From Arcobacter_B sp049472135 (lineage in GTDB: Bacteria; Campylobacterota; Campylobacteria; Campylobacterales; Arcobacteraceae), in NCBI RefSeq assembly GCF_049472135.1, contig NZ_JBMOVV010000007.1, forward strand, positions 110,507-174,506: a stretch of DNA of 64,000 nt. Reading direction: 5' to 3'. Made by a program: the position numbers and the translations under genes. Shown here in pieces: positions 1-7,683 of the stretch. Position 1 is the stretch's first letter. Every line of letters begins with the position of its first letter. Below the pieces are notes generated by a model, which was given only the letters and a program-made list of their open reading frames with translations, was not told the origin of the DNA and ran no database searches.

Positions 1-18
1 CTACAAACTCTTTTTTGA

Positions 19-24
19 TATAAT
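19..24 (+). promoter_or_regulatory. -10 box of gatC promoter
   Basis: TATAAT, about 30 bases before the gatC start codon, preceded by a T-rich stretch. A good Shine-Dalgarno (AAGGAAA, about 45-50) follows. The -35 region is partly outside the window. Confidence 0.5.
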
Positions 25-54
25 CACTTTTATATATAACCAATAAGGAAAACT

Positions 55-345
55 ATGACAGTAGATGATAAACTAATTGAGAAATTATCAAGACTTTCTA
101 GTTTAGAGATTGATGAGTCAAGAAAAGAGAACTTAAAATCTGAACTAGCTGATATTATCAACTTCGTTGAGAACTTAAATGAGATTGATGTATCAAAGAT
201 TGAAGCGACATTCAATACAGTTGAAGGTGGAACTCCTTTAAGAGAAGATGTTGCAAAACAAGATTTAGAGTTATCAAATCATATTTTAGAAAATGCTCCA
301 AAATCTGAAGATGGATACTTTGTAGTTCCAAAGATTATTGAGTAA
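55..345 (+). CDS. gatC: Asp-tRNA(Asn)/Glu-tRNA(Gln) amidotransferase subunit C
   Basis: GatC (96 aa) is the small stabilising subunit of the GatCAB amidotransferase, which converts misacylated Glu-tRNA(Gln) and Asp-tRNA(Asn) to the correct charged tRNAs in the cytoplasm. Length and sequence fit the family: an N-terminal helical part (residues about 5-45, with LSRLSSLEID and IINFVENLNEIDVS) and the C-terminal PLREDV segment that packs on GatA. gatA and gatB are not adjacent here, as is common when gat genes are scattered. The ATG has an AAGGAAA ribosome site 5 bases upstream. The next gene starts 17 bases downstream on the same strand, so the two probably share a transcript that ends at the hairpin at 720. 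Confidence 0.93.
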   Translation: MTVDDKLIEKLSRLSSLEIDESRKENLKSELADIINFVENLNEIDVSKIEATFNTVEGGTPLREDVAKQDLELSNHILENAPKSEDGYFVVPKIIE

Positions 346-362
346 TAAATAAAAGGAAAACA

Positions 363-704
363 ATGTTTAAGGTTTATGGAATAAAAACCTGAAACTCTGT
401 TAGAAAAGCCTTAAGGTTTTTTAAGGACAACAATATAGAAGTAGAGTTTATTGATACAAAAAAAGAGACTCCTACTTCAACTTCTATCGAGTTTTGGATT
501 GAAAAAGCAGGAATTGATTTAGTTTTTAATAGTAGAGGAACTAAATATAGAAGTTTAAAATTAAAAGAGCTTAATCTTGATGAACAAGGTAAGTTTGAGT
601 GGCTATGCAAAGAGCCAATGCTTTTAAAAAGACCAATAGTTGAAATGAGTGACGATGTAGTTGTTGGTTTCAATGAAGAAGAATATAATCAAAAGTTTTT
701 ATAG
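363..704 (+). CDS. Probable selenoprotein, YffB/Spx (ArsC-like) family, in-frame UGA = Sec10
   Basis: Reading from ATG 363 through the TGA at 390-392 to TAG 702 gives 113 residues that align with the YffB/Spx branch of the ArsC-like thioredoxin-fold family over the full length. YGIKT-U-NSVRKA matches YGIKNC of E. coli YffB, and the later VFNSRGT, PMLLKRPI and VVGFNEEEY blocks match LLNTRGT, PAIIKRPL and LLGFSDSSY. The TGA falls exactly on the redox Cys, so selenocysteine is the natural reading. A perfect hairpin (409-426, GGTTTT loop) lies 16 bases 3' of the codon, where a bacterial SECIS element is expected. A ribosome site (AAAAGGAAAA) precedes the ATG. The frame is intact on both sides of the TGA with no other lesion, which argues against a pseudogene. 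Automatic annotation would miss or split this gene. Substrate is unknown; arsenate reduction should not be assumed. Confidence 0.85.
390..426 (+). promoter_or_regulatory. UGA recoding site with SECIS-like hairpin
   Basis: UGA at 390-392, a 16-nt linker, then a stem CCTTAA (409-414) / TTAAGG (421-426) closing a GGTTTT loop (415-420). Bacterial SECIS elements lie directly 3' of the UGA inside the coding region and carry a GU-containing apical loop bound by SelB; the GGU at the loop start fits. The stem is AU-rich and short, so its strength is uncertain. Confidence 0.75.
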
Positions 705-719
705 TAAAAAACTAAAAAA

Positions 720-751
720 GGGGAAGAAGTTTAACTTCTTCCCCTTTTTTT
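720..751. terminator. Bidirectional rho-independent terminator
   Basis: GGGGAAGAAG (720-729), loop TTTAA, CTTCTTCCCC (735-744), followed by seven T. A-rich sequence on the left gives a T tail on the minus strand as well, so it serves both the gatC transcript and the convergent DAHP synthase gene. Confidence 0.92.
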
Positions 752-767
752 ATTTAAGATATATTGA

Positions 768-2132
768 TTAAACAATAATATCTTTTCTTGCTTCTTTTAG
801 TGTATCAGCAATCATAAATGCCAACTCTAAAGCTTGGTCTGCATTTAGTCTTGGATCACACTGAGTATGATATCTACTTGCTAATCCTTCTTTAGTAATA
901 GCAGAACTTGCACTTCCTGTACACTCTGTTACATTTTGTCCAGTCATTTCTAAGTGAATACCACCTGCATATGTACCTTCTGCTTTATGAATTTGGAAGA
1001 ACTTTCTAACTTCACTTAAAATAGCTTCAAAATCTCTTGTTTTGTAACCATTATCAGTTTTGATAGTATTTCCATGCATTGGGTCTGATGACCATAATAC
1101 ATTTTTACCCTCTTTTTTAACTCTTGCAAGTAATTTAGGGAAATGGTCTTCTATTTTATTTGCACCCATTCTAACAATTAGGTTTAATCTTCCAGCTTCA
1201 TTTTCTGGGTTTAAAGTATCAATTAATTGAATAAGTTCATCTTCTCTCATAGTAGGACCAACTTTACATCCAATTGGGTTTTTAATACCTTTAAAGTACT
1301 CAATATGAGCATCTTTTAAATCTCTTGTTCTATCACCAATCCATAACATATGAGCAGCACAGTTGAACCAATCACCAGTGATTGAATCTTTTCTAGTTAA
1401 TGCTTCCTCATAGTTAAGTAATAATGCTTCATGTGAAGTATATAATGTAGTTTCACTTAATTGTGCAGTATTTGCACTTGTAATTCCACATGATTTCATA
1501 AAGTTTAATGCTTCAGAAATTCTATTTGAAACATCTTGATATCTTTCATCTAATTCATGGTCTTTTAAGAACCCTAGGTTCCATAAATGAACTTGATTTA
1601 AATCAGCCATACCACCTCTAGAGAATGCTCTTAAAAGGTTCATAGTTGCTGCACTTTGATTGTAAGCTTTTAATAATTTTTTAGCTTTTGGATTTCTAGC
1701 TTTCTCTGTAAATGCCATATCATTTACAATATCCCCTCTATATGAAGGTAGAGAAACTCCATCAATCTCTTCGAAATCTGCACTTCTTGGTTTTGCAAAT
1801 TGACCAGCAACTCGTCCAACTTTTACAACAGGACATCCACCAGAGAAAGTTAAAACTACTGCCATTTGCATCATTACTTTAAATAAATCTTTAATATTGT
1901 TTGCATCAAATGCAGCAAATGATTCAGCACAATCTCCCCCTTGTAAAAGGAAAGCTTTTCCATTTACAACATCAGCTAACTTATTTTTTAGACTTAACGC
2001 TTCACCAGCAAAAATTAAAGGTGGATATGAACCTAGTTCATTCTCAACTTTTTTTAATTTTTCTAAGTCATTATATGTTGGTTGTTGTTTGATTGGAAAA
2101 TCTCTCCAACTACTTGGATTCCAATTTTTCAT
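768..2132 (-). CDS. 3-deoxy-7-phosphoheptulonate synthase, class II (DAHP synthase)
   Basis: This enzyme condenses phosphoenolpyruvate with erythrose 4-phosphate to DAHP, the first step of the shikimate pathway. The 454 residues fit the class II (plant-type) family, not the E. coli AroFGH type. Recognisable blocks include the N-terminal WNPSSWR, FLLQGGDCAESF (metal-binding Cys), VGRVAGQFAKPRS, GANKIEDHFP, WSSDPMHGN and HLEMTGQNVTEC near the end. It follows a terminated transaldolase gene with a 147-base gap, so it has its own promoter. Its substrate erythrose 4-phosphate is made by the transaldolase and transketolase also encoded in this window. The family is called aroG in some bacteria and aroF in others, so no symbol is given. 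Confidence 0.95.
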   Translation of the reverse strand: MKNWNPSSWRDFPIKQQPTYNDLEKLKKVENELGSYPPLIFAGEALSLKNKLADVVNGKAFLLQGGDCAESFAAFDANNIKDLFKVMMQMAVVLTFSGGCPVVKVGRVAGQFAKPRSADFEEIDGVSLPSYRGDIVNDMAFTEKARNPKAKKLLKAYNQSAATMNLLRAFSRGGMADLNQVHLWNLGFLKDHELDERYQDVSNRISEALNFMKSCGITSANTAQLSETTLYTSHEALLLNYEEALTRKDSITGDWFNCAAHMLWIGDRTRDLKDAHIEYFKGIKNPIGCKVGPTMREDELIQLIDTLNPENEAGRLNLIVRMGANKIEDHFPKLLARVKKEGKNVLWSSDPMHGNTIKTDNGYKTRDFEAILSEVRKFFQIHKAEGTYAGGIHLEMTGQNVTECTGSASSAITKEGLASRYHTQCDPRLNADQALELAFMIADTLKEARKDIIV

Positions 2133-2240
2133 TTCTTTGCCTTTATTTTTTATTTAATAATTAATGATTCTATCTAAAATATACTTAATAAGATAAGTTG
2201 TTATTGTTACTATTCTGTAACTATTTAAGGGGTTTTTAGG

Positions 2241-2273
2241 ATAAAAAGACATATTAGAAACTCTAATATGTCT
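2241..2273 (-). terminator. Rho-independent terminator of tal
   Basis: A perfect 12-bp stem, AGACATATTAGA / TCTAATATGTCT with a 3-nt loop, followed on the minus strand by TTTTTATCC. It lies 6 bases after the transaldolase stop codon. Confidence 0.85.
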
Positions 2274-2279
2274 GTAAGA

Positions 2280-3272
2280 TTAAGATACTAATTTAGATAG
2301 TAACTCTTTAAATGATACTTTAAATGCATCAAGTCCTTCAACTAAAAGTTTTTCATAGATGTCATTCATATTAACACCTTTTGACTCTAATAACTCAAAG
2401 TACTCATCACACTCTTTTTCAGTCATGATATCTGATTGCTCTTTTGAACCAACTTGTACCCAATCTTCAATAGTTGCTAAAGGAGCAGTATTTACAGAGT
2501 TTGGATAGATTAAGTTATCTACATAATATGAAGGTGCTAAATCATCACCTTTTACACCAGTACTTGCAAAAAGAGTTCTGATGTTTTTATTTTCAAATTT
2601 GTTAACTTCATGGTAACATTTTGTTGCATTAACAATTCCAAGTTTAGAAGTTTCTAAACCTTTTTGCATAAAATCACCATCACATAATCTATCAAATCTT
2701 GAAACAAATACAGAAATAACTGCTTTTATATCTTTATTTGATTCTTTAATTCCCTCATCTAAAGCTTGTGCACATTTAACAGCTTGGTCAACTGAGAAAA
2801 TAAGTGTTGCATTTACATGAATACCTCTTGATGTTAACTCTCTCATTGCAATGTATCCAGCTTGTGTAGCAGGAACTTTAATCATCACATTATCAGCACC
2901 AATAGAGTTATGTAATCTAACACCCTCTTCTATAGTACCTTGAGCATCATCGCAAAGTGTTGGGTCAACTTCAATAGAAATAAATCCATCATCTGCATCA
3001 TTTTTATGTAATTCATCAAGTAAACAAGCAGCTCTTTTAATATCAGTTAGAGCTAACTCTTCATAGATTGTTTTTGCATTATTTGCTTGTAACATATCAA
3101 GTTGTTGTTTGTATGCCACAGAGTTAGTAATAGATGATGCAAAAATCGCTGGATTTGAAGTAGCACCTTGTATTACCTCATCTTTGATAATCTCTTGAAA
3201 TCTATTTTCTAAGAAATCTCTTTCAATAAAATCACACCATAAAGAGTAGTTAATATCTTCTTTTAAACTCAT
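2280..3272 (-). CDS. tal: Transaldolase
   Basis: Transaldolase moves a dihydroxyacetone unit between sugar phosphates in the non-oxidative pentose phosphate pathway. The 330-residue protein carries the TSNPAIF block (residues 38-44), the Schiff-base lysine in NVMIKVPAT (Lys132), and HVNATLIFSVDQA further on. It looks like the TalA/TalB-related family with the C-terminal extension common in Campylobacterota and Actinobacteria. It lies 11 bases after serB on the same strand and is followed by a strong terminator, so serB-tal is likely one unit. Confidence 0.95.
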   Translation of the reverse strand: MSLKEDINYSLWCDFIERDFLENRFQEIIKDEVIQGATSNPAIFASSITNSVAYKQQLDMLQANNAKTIYEELALTDIKRAACLLDELHKNDADDGFISIEVDPTLCDDAQGTIEEGVRLHNSIGADNVMIKVPATQAGYIAMRELTSRGIHVNATLIFSVDQAVKCAQALDEGIKESNKDIKAVISVFVSRFDRLCDGDFMQKGLETSKLGIVNATKCYHEVNKFENKNIRTLFASTGVKGDDLAPSYYVDNLIYPNSVNTAPLATIEDWVQVGSKEQSDIMTEKECDEYFELLESKGVNMNDIYEKLLVEGLDAFKVSFKELLSKLVS

Positions 3273-3283
3273 GTTTATTTCCC

Positions 3284-3904
3284 TTATAAATTATCTAAGA
3301 TTTTTGTTAAATCTTTTGTGTCAACAATAATATTAGCTTCTTTCTTTAATACTTCTTTAGCACAAAATGCAACTCTAGTATCAGCATGAGCAAACATTGA
3401 TAAGTCATTTGCTCCATCTCCACAAACTAAAGTATCAGCTTTTGAAACACCTAAAATATTTTGTAATCTTTGAATCATATCACCTTTTGAATATCCAAAC
3501 ATCATGTCTCCACCAACAAGTCCTGTTAAGATACCATCTCTTTCATGTAATACATTTGAGAAATCAGCATCAAGTCCAAGTTTATCTTTTGCAGGAGATG
3601 TTCCTATTCTAAATCCACCTGAGAAACATACAACTTTATATCCCATTTTTTTAAGTTCAGGAATAATCTCATATGCACCTGGCATTAATGGTAAGTCTTT
3701 ACAAATCTCTACAGCTTTTGCATACTCTAAACCTTCAAGTAAAGATACTCTTTCAATTAAAGATTCAAAAAAGTCTAACTCTCCAGCCATTGCTTTTTCA
3801 GTGATTCCTGCAACTTTTTCCTCTAATCCTAAAGGTTTTGCAAGAAAGTCAATTGTTTCTCCATCCATAAGTGTTGAATCAAAATCAAATACAGCTAATT
3901 TCAT
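3284..3904 (-). CDS. serB: Phosphoserine phosphatase
   Basis: SerB hydrolyses phosphoserine to serine, the last step of serine synthesis. The 206-residue HAD-superfamily protein has motif I DFDSTL (nucleophile Asp7, acid Asp9), motif II FSGGF (about 94-98) and motif IV CGDGANDLSMF (about 161-171), with the helical cap between motifs I and II. It lacks the N-terminal ACT-like extension of E. coli SerB, which is normal for the short family members. It is the first gene of a probable serB-tal operon, divergent from ruvX. Confidence 0.93.
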   Translation of the reverse strand: MKLAVFDFDSTLMDGETIDFLAKPLGLEEKVAGITEKAMAGELDFFESLIERVSLLEGLEYAKAVEICKDLPLMPGAYEIIPELKKMGYKVVCFSGGFRIGTSPAKDKLGLDADFSNVLHERDGILTGLVGGDMMFGYSKGDMIQRLQNILGVSKADTLVCGDGANDLSMFAHADTRVAFCAKEVLKKEANIIVDTKDLTKILDNL

Positions 3905-3969
3905 TAATTTTCCCTAGTTTTATTCTTTAAAGGTTATAATAATATCTAAAATTAACTAAAGGAAACTGA

Positions 3970-4350
3970 TTGAAACTAGCTTGTATTGATATAGGACTTA
4001 AAAGAATAGGAGTTGCAATCTGTCTTAGTTCAAACATAGTAACACCACAAGAAGCGATTCTGAGAAAAAATAGAAATCAAGCCTCAAACGATGTAAATGC
4101 TTTTTTAAAAGAGTGGGAAATTGAAAAATTAATAGTTGGGTTTCCTAGTGCAAGTGAAGATATGCAAAAAAGAATTAATCACTTTGTAAAACTACTAGAA
4201 CTTGATATACCTTATGAATTCCAAGAAGAGAATATGAGCTCAATTGAAGCCGAAGATATGATGAAAGGTGAAATCAAATACAAAAGAGATGGAAGGGTTG
4301 ACTCTCTTGCAGCAAAAATTATACTAGAGAGATATTTAGCAAAAAACTAA
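3970..4350 (+). CDS. ruvX: Putative Holliday junction resolvase / pre-16S rRNA nuclease YqgF
   Basis: The 126-residue protein has the RNase H-like fold signature of YqgF/RuvX: CIDIGLKRIGVA at residues 4-15 (catalytic Asp), IVGFPSA in the middle and the C-terminal RDGRVDSLAAKIIL with the last acidic residue. YqgF trims the 5' end of 16S rRNA precursor in E. coli; a Holliday-junction role has also been proposed. The start codon is TTG (3970), supported by AAGGAAA 7 bases upstream and by the family N-terminus. It is monocistronic here and convergent with acpS. Confidence 0.9.
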   Translation: MKLACIDIGLKRIGVAICLSSNIVTPQEAILRKNRNQASNDVNAFLKEWEIEKLIVGFPSASEDMQKRINHFVKLLELDIPYEFQEENMSSIEAEDMMKGEIKYKRDGRVDSLAAKIILERYLAKN

Positions 4351-4384
4351 TACTAAATATCTCTGCCTTTTCTTTAAGTAAAAT

Positions 4385-4735
4385 CTATTTTTTAGTATTT
4401 TGAACCACGGCAATTGCTAAACCTTGGTCATGAGTTATTGATAAATAAGACTTTTTGATTTTATACTTTTTTCTTATTTCTTTTTTGTATTTTATTTTTG
4501 GAGCACCAAGCTTTGACTTTTTGATTTTAATATCATGAAATCCACACTCTTTACCAATACCAGTACCCAAAGCTTTTGAAGCAGCCTCTTTAGCAGCCCA
4601 AAAACCAGCAGCACTCTCAGGTCTTTTTATAAGCTCAATCTCTTCATCATCTAAAAATCTTTCATAAGCCTTTCGTCCAAACTTCTCATACATTCTTTTT
4701 ATTCTATCCACAGAAGCTACATCTATACCTATCAT
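4385..4735 (-). CDS. acpS: Holo-[acyl-carrier-protein] synthase
   Basis: AcpS transfers 4'-phosphopantetheine from CoA to the acyl carrier protein. The 116-residue length is typical. It shows IGIDVASVDRI at the N-terminus (Mg-binding Asp5) and FWAAKEAASKALGTGI (catalytic Glu), the standard signature pair, and ends with the SITHDQGLAIAVV strand. A TATAAT box on the minus strand at 4764-4769 is a likely promoter. panC, also in the CoA pathway, is 4 kb away and not linked. Confidence 0.95.
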   Translation of the reverse strand: MIGIDVASVDRIKRMYEKFGRKAYERFLDDEEIELIKRPESAAGFWAAKEAASKALGTGIGKECGFHDIKIKKSKLGAPKIKYKKEIRKKYKIKKSYLSITHDQGLAIAVVQNTKK

Positions 4736-4864
4736 TCTTTTTAACCTATTTATTAATTTAATAATTATAGCGTTGTTTCACATAAAATATATGCAAATTA
4801 TTTCACACAATAATTAATTTTATTTTTGATACAATAAAATAATAAAATAACACAAGGAGACAAA

Positions 4865-5515
4865 ATGATGTCAAAACTAAAAGTTGCTTTAATAGCTACA
4901 TCTTTAATTACATTATTTAGTGGTTGTGCAACAGAAAGTTCACAATCTATAAAAGTACCAGAAAATAAAGTTGAAAGAACTCTATATAGTGGTGAAAAGA
5001 TGATGGTTTCAATTGGTAGATTTGATAATAGATCTGCATACAACAATGGTATATTTTCAAATGGTCAAGATAGATTAGGAAACCAAGCACAAACAATTTT
5101 AACTACAAGTTTACAACAAAGTGGTCATTTCTTAGTACTTGATAGAACAAATCTAACTGCATTAAAACAAGAAAGTAATTTTTCAAAAGTAAATCAAAAT
5201 ATAAAAGGTGCTAAATATGTTATATCTGGTGATGTAGTAGAATTTGGTAGAAAAACAGTAGGTGATCACCAGTTTTTTGGAATACTTGGAAAAGGTAAAA
5301 AACAAGTAGCTTACGCAAAAGTTAATTTAAATGTTATTGATGTTAATACTACTGCTGTAGTATATTCTTCACAAGGTGCGGGAGAATTTGCATTATCAAA
5401 TAGAGAGATTATAGGATTTGGTGGAACAGCTGGCTATGATGCAACTTTAAATGATAAAGTTTTAAGTCTAGCAATTAATGAAGCAGTAAATAACTTAACA
5501 AAAAAAGTTCATTAA
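4865..5515 (+). CDS. CsgG/HfaB-family outer-membrane lipoprotein
   Basis: A 216-residue lipoprotein with a signal peptide (residues 1-20) and lipobox FSGC, so Cys21 would be acylated. The body fits the CsgG/HfaB domain (about 45-210): MMVSIGRFDNRS, GNQAQTILTTSLQQSGHFLVLDR, GAKYVISGDVVEFG. CsgG forms a secretion pore in curli systems, but no csgA/B/E/F is present. Here it heads the trio CsgG-like / DUF4810 / DUF799, a set of periplasmic lipoproteins found together in many Gram-negatives. Two adjacent ATG codons (4865, 4868) are possible starts; both follow AAGGAGA. Confidence 0.85.
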   Translation: MMSKLKVALIATSLITLFSGCATESSQSIKVPENKVERTLYSGEKMMVSIGRFDNRSAYNNGIFSNGQDRLGNQAQTILTTSLQQSGHFLVLDRTNLTALKQESNFSKVNQNIKGAKYVISGDVVEFGRKTVGDHQFFGILGKGKKQVAYAKVNLNVIDVNTTAVVYSSQGAGEFALSNREIIGFGGTAGYDATLNDKVLSLAINEAVNNLTKKVH

Positions 5516-5529
5516 GAAAGTAGTGTGAA

Positions 5530-5886
5530 GTGAAATATTTTATTAATACTCTTATAATAGGTAGTTTTGTAATTTTATTAACTGGTTGTGGTAGTAATGC
5601 TAATCAAACTATTTATCATTGGGATAGAGCTTATATTGATTCTGTATATGAATCATTAAATGAAGAAGGTGATATAAACACTCAAATCTCTAATTTAGAA
5701 AAAATCATTCAAGATAGTTATGCTAATAAGAAAAAAATTGCTCCTGGAATGTATGCACAATTAGGACTTTTATACTCTAAAATTGGGAATAATTCTAAAT
5801 CAATAATGAATTTAGATAAAGAGATAGAAATGTTTCCTGAATCAAAACAGTATATTACTTTTTTAAAAAATAAAGGAGTGAAGTAA
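5530..5886 (+). CDS. DUF4810-type lipoprotein
   Basis: A 118-residue predicted lipoprotein: signal peptide MKYFINTLIIGSFVILLTGC with lipidated Cys20, then IYHWDRAYIDSVYESL and a helical, TPR-like C-terminal half (MYAQLGLLYSKIGNNSKSIMNLDKEIEMFPES). This matches the DUF4810 family, usually encoded between a CsgG-like and a DUF799 lipoprotein, as it is here. The start is GTG at 5530. Its TAA overlaps the next ATG by one base, so the genes are translationally coupled. The molecular role is unknown; the trio probably forms a complex in the outer membrane. Confidence 0.75.
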   Translation: MKYFINTLIIGSFVILLTGCGSNANQTIYHWDRAYIDSVYESLNEEGDINTQISNLEKIIQDSYANKKKIAPGMYAQLGLLYSKIGNNSKSIMNLDKEIEMFPESKQYITFLKNKGVK

Positions 5887-6551
5887 TGAAAAATATTTTT
5901 ATTACCCTATTTTCAATTACTATTATGATTTTCTTATCAGGTTGTGCTAAAAATCAAGAGTTATATGATTATAGTTCTTTTACTAAAAATAAACCTAAAT
6001 CTATTTTAGTTGTATTACCAACAAATGAATCTTTAGATATAAAAGGTAGTTCGGCTACACTAGCTAACTCAATTTTACCTTTAAGTGAAGCTGGTTATTA
6101 TGTTTTCCCTCCTGCTTTAGTAAATGAAACATTTAAACACAATGGAGTATATGAAGCAAAAGAAATTAGAAATGTTTCTTTAGAAAAATTAAAAGAGATT
6201 TTTGGAGCAGATTCAGTATTATATATAAATGTTAAAAAATACGGTAATAACTATGCTGTTTTATCTAGTAAAACGGAAATAGAATTAGAAGCTAAATTAG
6301 TAGATTTACATAGTGGAAAAATACTTTGGAATAAAGAAACTAAATTTATCAAATCTTCTGGTGATAGTGGTGGCGGATTAATTGGTATGTTAGTTACTGC
6401 TGTAGTTGCTCAGATTGTAAATGAATCAACTGATCAAGCATATGAAGCATCAATGATTGCTAATAATATCTTATTTAGAACAAATTGTAATGATTGTATT
6501 TTATATGGAAGTTACTCACCAAACTTTAATAAAGACCTACAACTAAAATAA
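5886..6551 (+). CDS. DUF799 (GNA1162-like) lipoprotein
   Basis: A 221-residue lipoprotein with signal peptide and lipobox LSGC (Cys20). The rest matches the DUF799 family typified by Neisseria GNA1162: KPKSILVVLPTNESLDIKGS, GYYVFPPALVNETFKHNG, DSVLYINVKKYG, GKILWNKETKF. The glycine-rich GDSGGGLIGML segment (about 157-167) is also usual. It is last in the three-gene lipoprotein operon and followed by a long stem-loop. The C-terminus carries two close Cys (NCNDC) that could form a disulfide. A scaffold or transport role in the periplasm is inferred, not shown. Confidence 0.8.
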   Translation: MKNIFITLFSITIMIFLSGCAKNQELYDYSSFTKNKPKSILVVLPTNESLDIKGSSATLANSILPLSEAGYYVFPPALVNETFKHNGVYEAKEIRNVSLEKLKEIFGADSVLYINVKKYGNNYAVLSSKTEIELEAKLVDLHSGKILWNKETKFIKSSGDSGGGLIGMLVTAVVAQIVNESTDQAYEASMIANNILFRTNCNDCILYGSYSPNFNKDLQLK

Positions 6552-6574
6552 CCCATAATAACATCTAATCAAAA

Positions 6575-6613
6575 TTATTAAGAGAGAAGTTAAAATACAC
6601 TCTCTCTTAATAA
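6575..6613 (+). terminator. Long stem-loop after the lipoprotein operon
   Basis: A 13-bp perfect stem, TTATTAAGAGAGA / TCTCTCTTAATAA with a 13-nt loop. It lacks a clean T tract, so terminator function is likely but not certain; it may act as a 3' stabiliser. Confidence 0.55.
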
Positions 6614-6681
6614 CTAATACTTAATACTTTTATCTTTTTTGATTATCTCAAAATCATCTTTTATTGAATATTCTATAATAT

Positions 6682-6697
6682 TATTGAATTTTCAATA
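6682..6697. promoter_or_regulatory. Candidate MarR operator
   Basis: Inverted repeat TATTGAA-TT-TTCAATA, 33 bases before the marR start and just upstream of a TATAAA-like -10 (about 6704). A further half-site, TATTGAA, lies 20 bases upstream. Position and dyad suit autoregulation by the MarR protein. Confidence 0.5.
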
Positions 6698-6730
6698 TTA
6701 TTAGTATAAAATATATCAAAAGGAACTAAA

Positions 6731-7183
6731 ATGAAAGAGATATTAAGAGAGATAGGAATGATCTCTAGGTGTTTAGCCACTATTAGCGATATTGAGTTCA
6801 AAGATATACAACTAGGAAAAAATCAATACTTATATTTAGTAAGAGTTTATGAGAACCCAGGAATTATTCAAGAAAAACTCTCACAATTACTAAAAGTAGA
6901 TAGAACAACTACCGCTAAGGCTGTAAAAAAACTAATAGAGCAAGGCTACCTTGAAAAAGTCCAAACACAAGACAACAAAAAAGAGTTCAAACTATTTTGT
7001 ACTCAAAAAGGTAAAGATATTTACTCTTTTTTAGAAAAAGAAGAAAACCATAGTTCTAAAATCTCTTTGATAGATTTTGATAAAGAAGAAAAAAAAGAGT
7101 TATTAAAAATGCTTCATTCTATGAGAATACGTATAGAAAATGAGTGGCAAGAAATAAAAAAAGGGAAAAAAAGAGATTATTAA
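6731..7183 (+). CDS. MarR-family transcriptional regulator
   Basis: A 150-residue MarR-type winged-helix repressor. The DNA-binding part spans about residues 35-100: QYLYLVRVYENPGIIQEKLSQLLKVDRTTTAKAVKKLIEQGYLEKV, followed by the wing (QDNKKEFKLFCTQKGKDIY). Helices at both ends would form the dimer interface. The stop codon is directly followed by the ATG of an acetyltransferase, so the pair is an operon. An AATTGAA-type dyad in its own promoter suggests autoregulation. The ligand cannot be inferred. Confidence 0.9.
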   Translation: MKEILREIGMISRCLATISDIEFKDIQLGKNQYLYLVRVYENPGIIQEKLSQLLKVDRTTTAKAVKKLIEQGYLEKVQTQDNKKEFKLFCTQKGKDIYSFLEKEENHSSKISLIDFDKEEKKELLKMLHSMRIRIENEWQEIKKGKKRDY

Positions 7184-7618
7184 ATGAAAATAGAAATAAA
7201 AAATTTTAATGAATTAACAAATACTGAGATTTATAATATTTTGAAAATTAGAGCAGAAGTTTTTGTTGTTGAACAAAACTGTATTTACAACGATATTGAC
7301 GACAAAGACTTAGAAGCTATTCACATGTTTATAAAAGAAGACTCAAACATAGTTGCATATTTGCGAGTTTTAGAAAAAAGTGACGAGAAAATATCATTTG
7401 GTAGAGTTTTAGTAGAAAAAAACTCTAGAAAAAAAGGTTATGCTATTGAACTTATTTCAGAAGCTCTAAAACTAATAAATAAACAATGGCCTGAAAAAAA
7501 TGTAATTATTGAAGCCCAGTCATATCTAAAAAAATTTTACGAAAGCTTTGGTTTTAAAGCAATAAAAAATGAACATATTGAAGATGGTATTCCTCATTAT
7601 TGGATGGAAAAATCTTAA
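7184..7618 (+). CDS. GNAT-family N-acetyltransferase (ElaA-like)
   Basis: A 144-residue GNAT protein resembling ElaA. It has LKIRAEVFVVEQNCIYNDIDDKD near the N-terminus (the ElaA hallmark), AYLRVL, SFGRVLVEKNSRKKGYAIELI (acetyl-CoA-binding motif A, about 70-92), a FYESFGF segment and the HYWMEKS end. It starts immediately after the marR stop codon and has no separate ribosome site other than the AAAAAGGGAAAAAA upstream, so it is co-translated with the regulator. The substrate is unknown. Confidence 0.85.
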   Translation: MKIEIKNFNELTNTEIYNILKIRAEVFVVEQNCIYNDIDDKDLEAIHMFIKEDSNIVAYLRVLEKSDEKISFGRVLVEKNSRKKGYAIELISEALKLINKQWPEKNVIIEAQSYLKKFYESFGFKAIKNEHIEDGIPHYWMEKS

Positions 7619-7683
7619 GATATAAATCACAGATAAAAAATGGTAGAATAGCCCAAAATAAAATGAAAAAGGTTAAAAACTAG

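Noticed and set aside
363..704. Pseudogene or frameshift because of the early TGA
   Set aside because: The frame is intact on both sides, the UGA replaces precisely the catalytic Cys, a ribosome site and downstream hairpin are present, and the rest of the family motifs are conserved.
363..704. Part of the arsenic resistance system, because of its ArsC-like fold
   Set aside because: It is closer to YffB/Spx than to arsenate reductase, lies 37 kb from the ars island, has no ArsR operator, and the island has its own arsC of another fold.
3504..3917. Open frame antisense to serB
   Set aside because: It fully overlaps a clear phosphoserine phosphatase gene and has no recognisable features.
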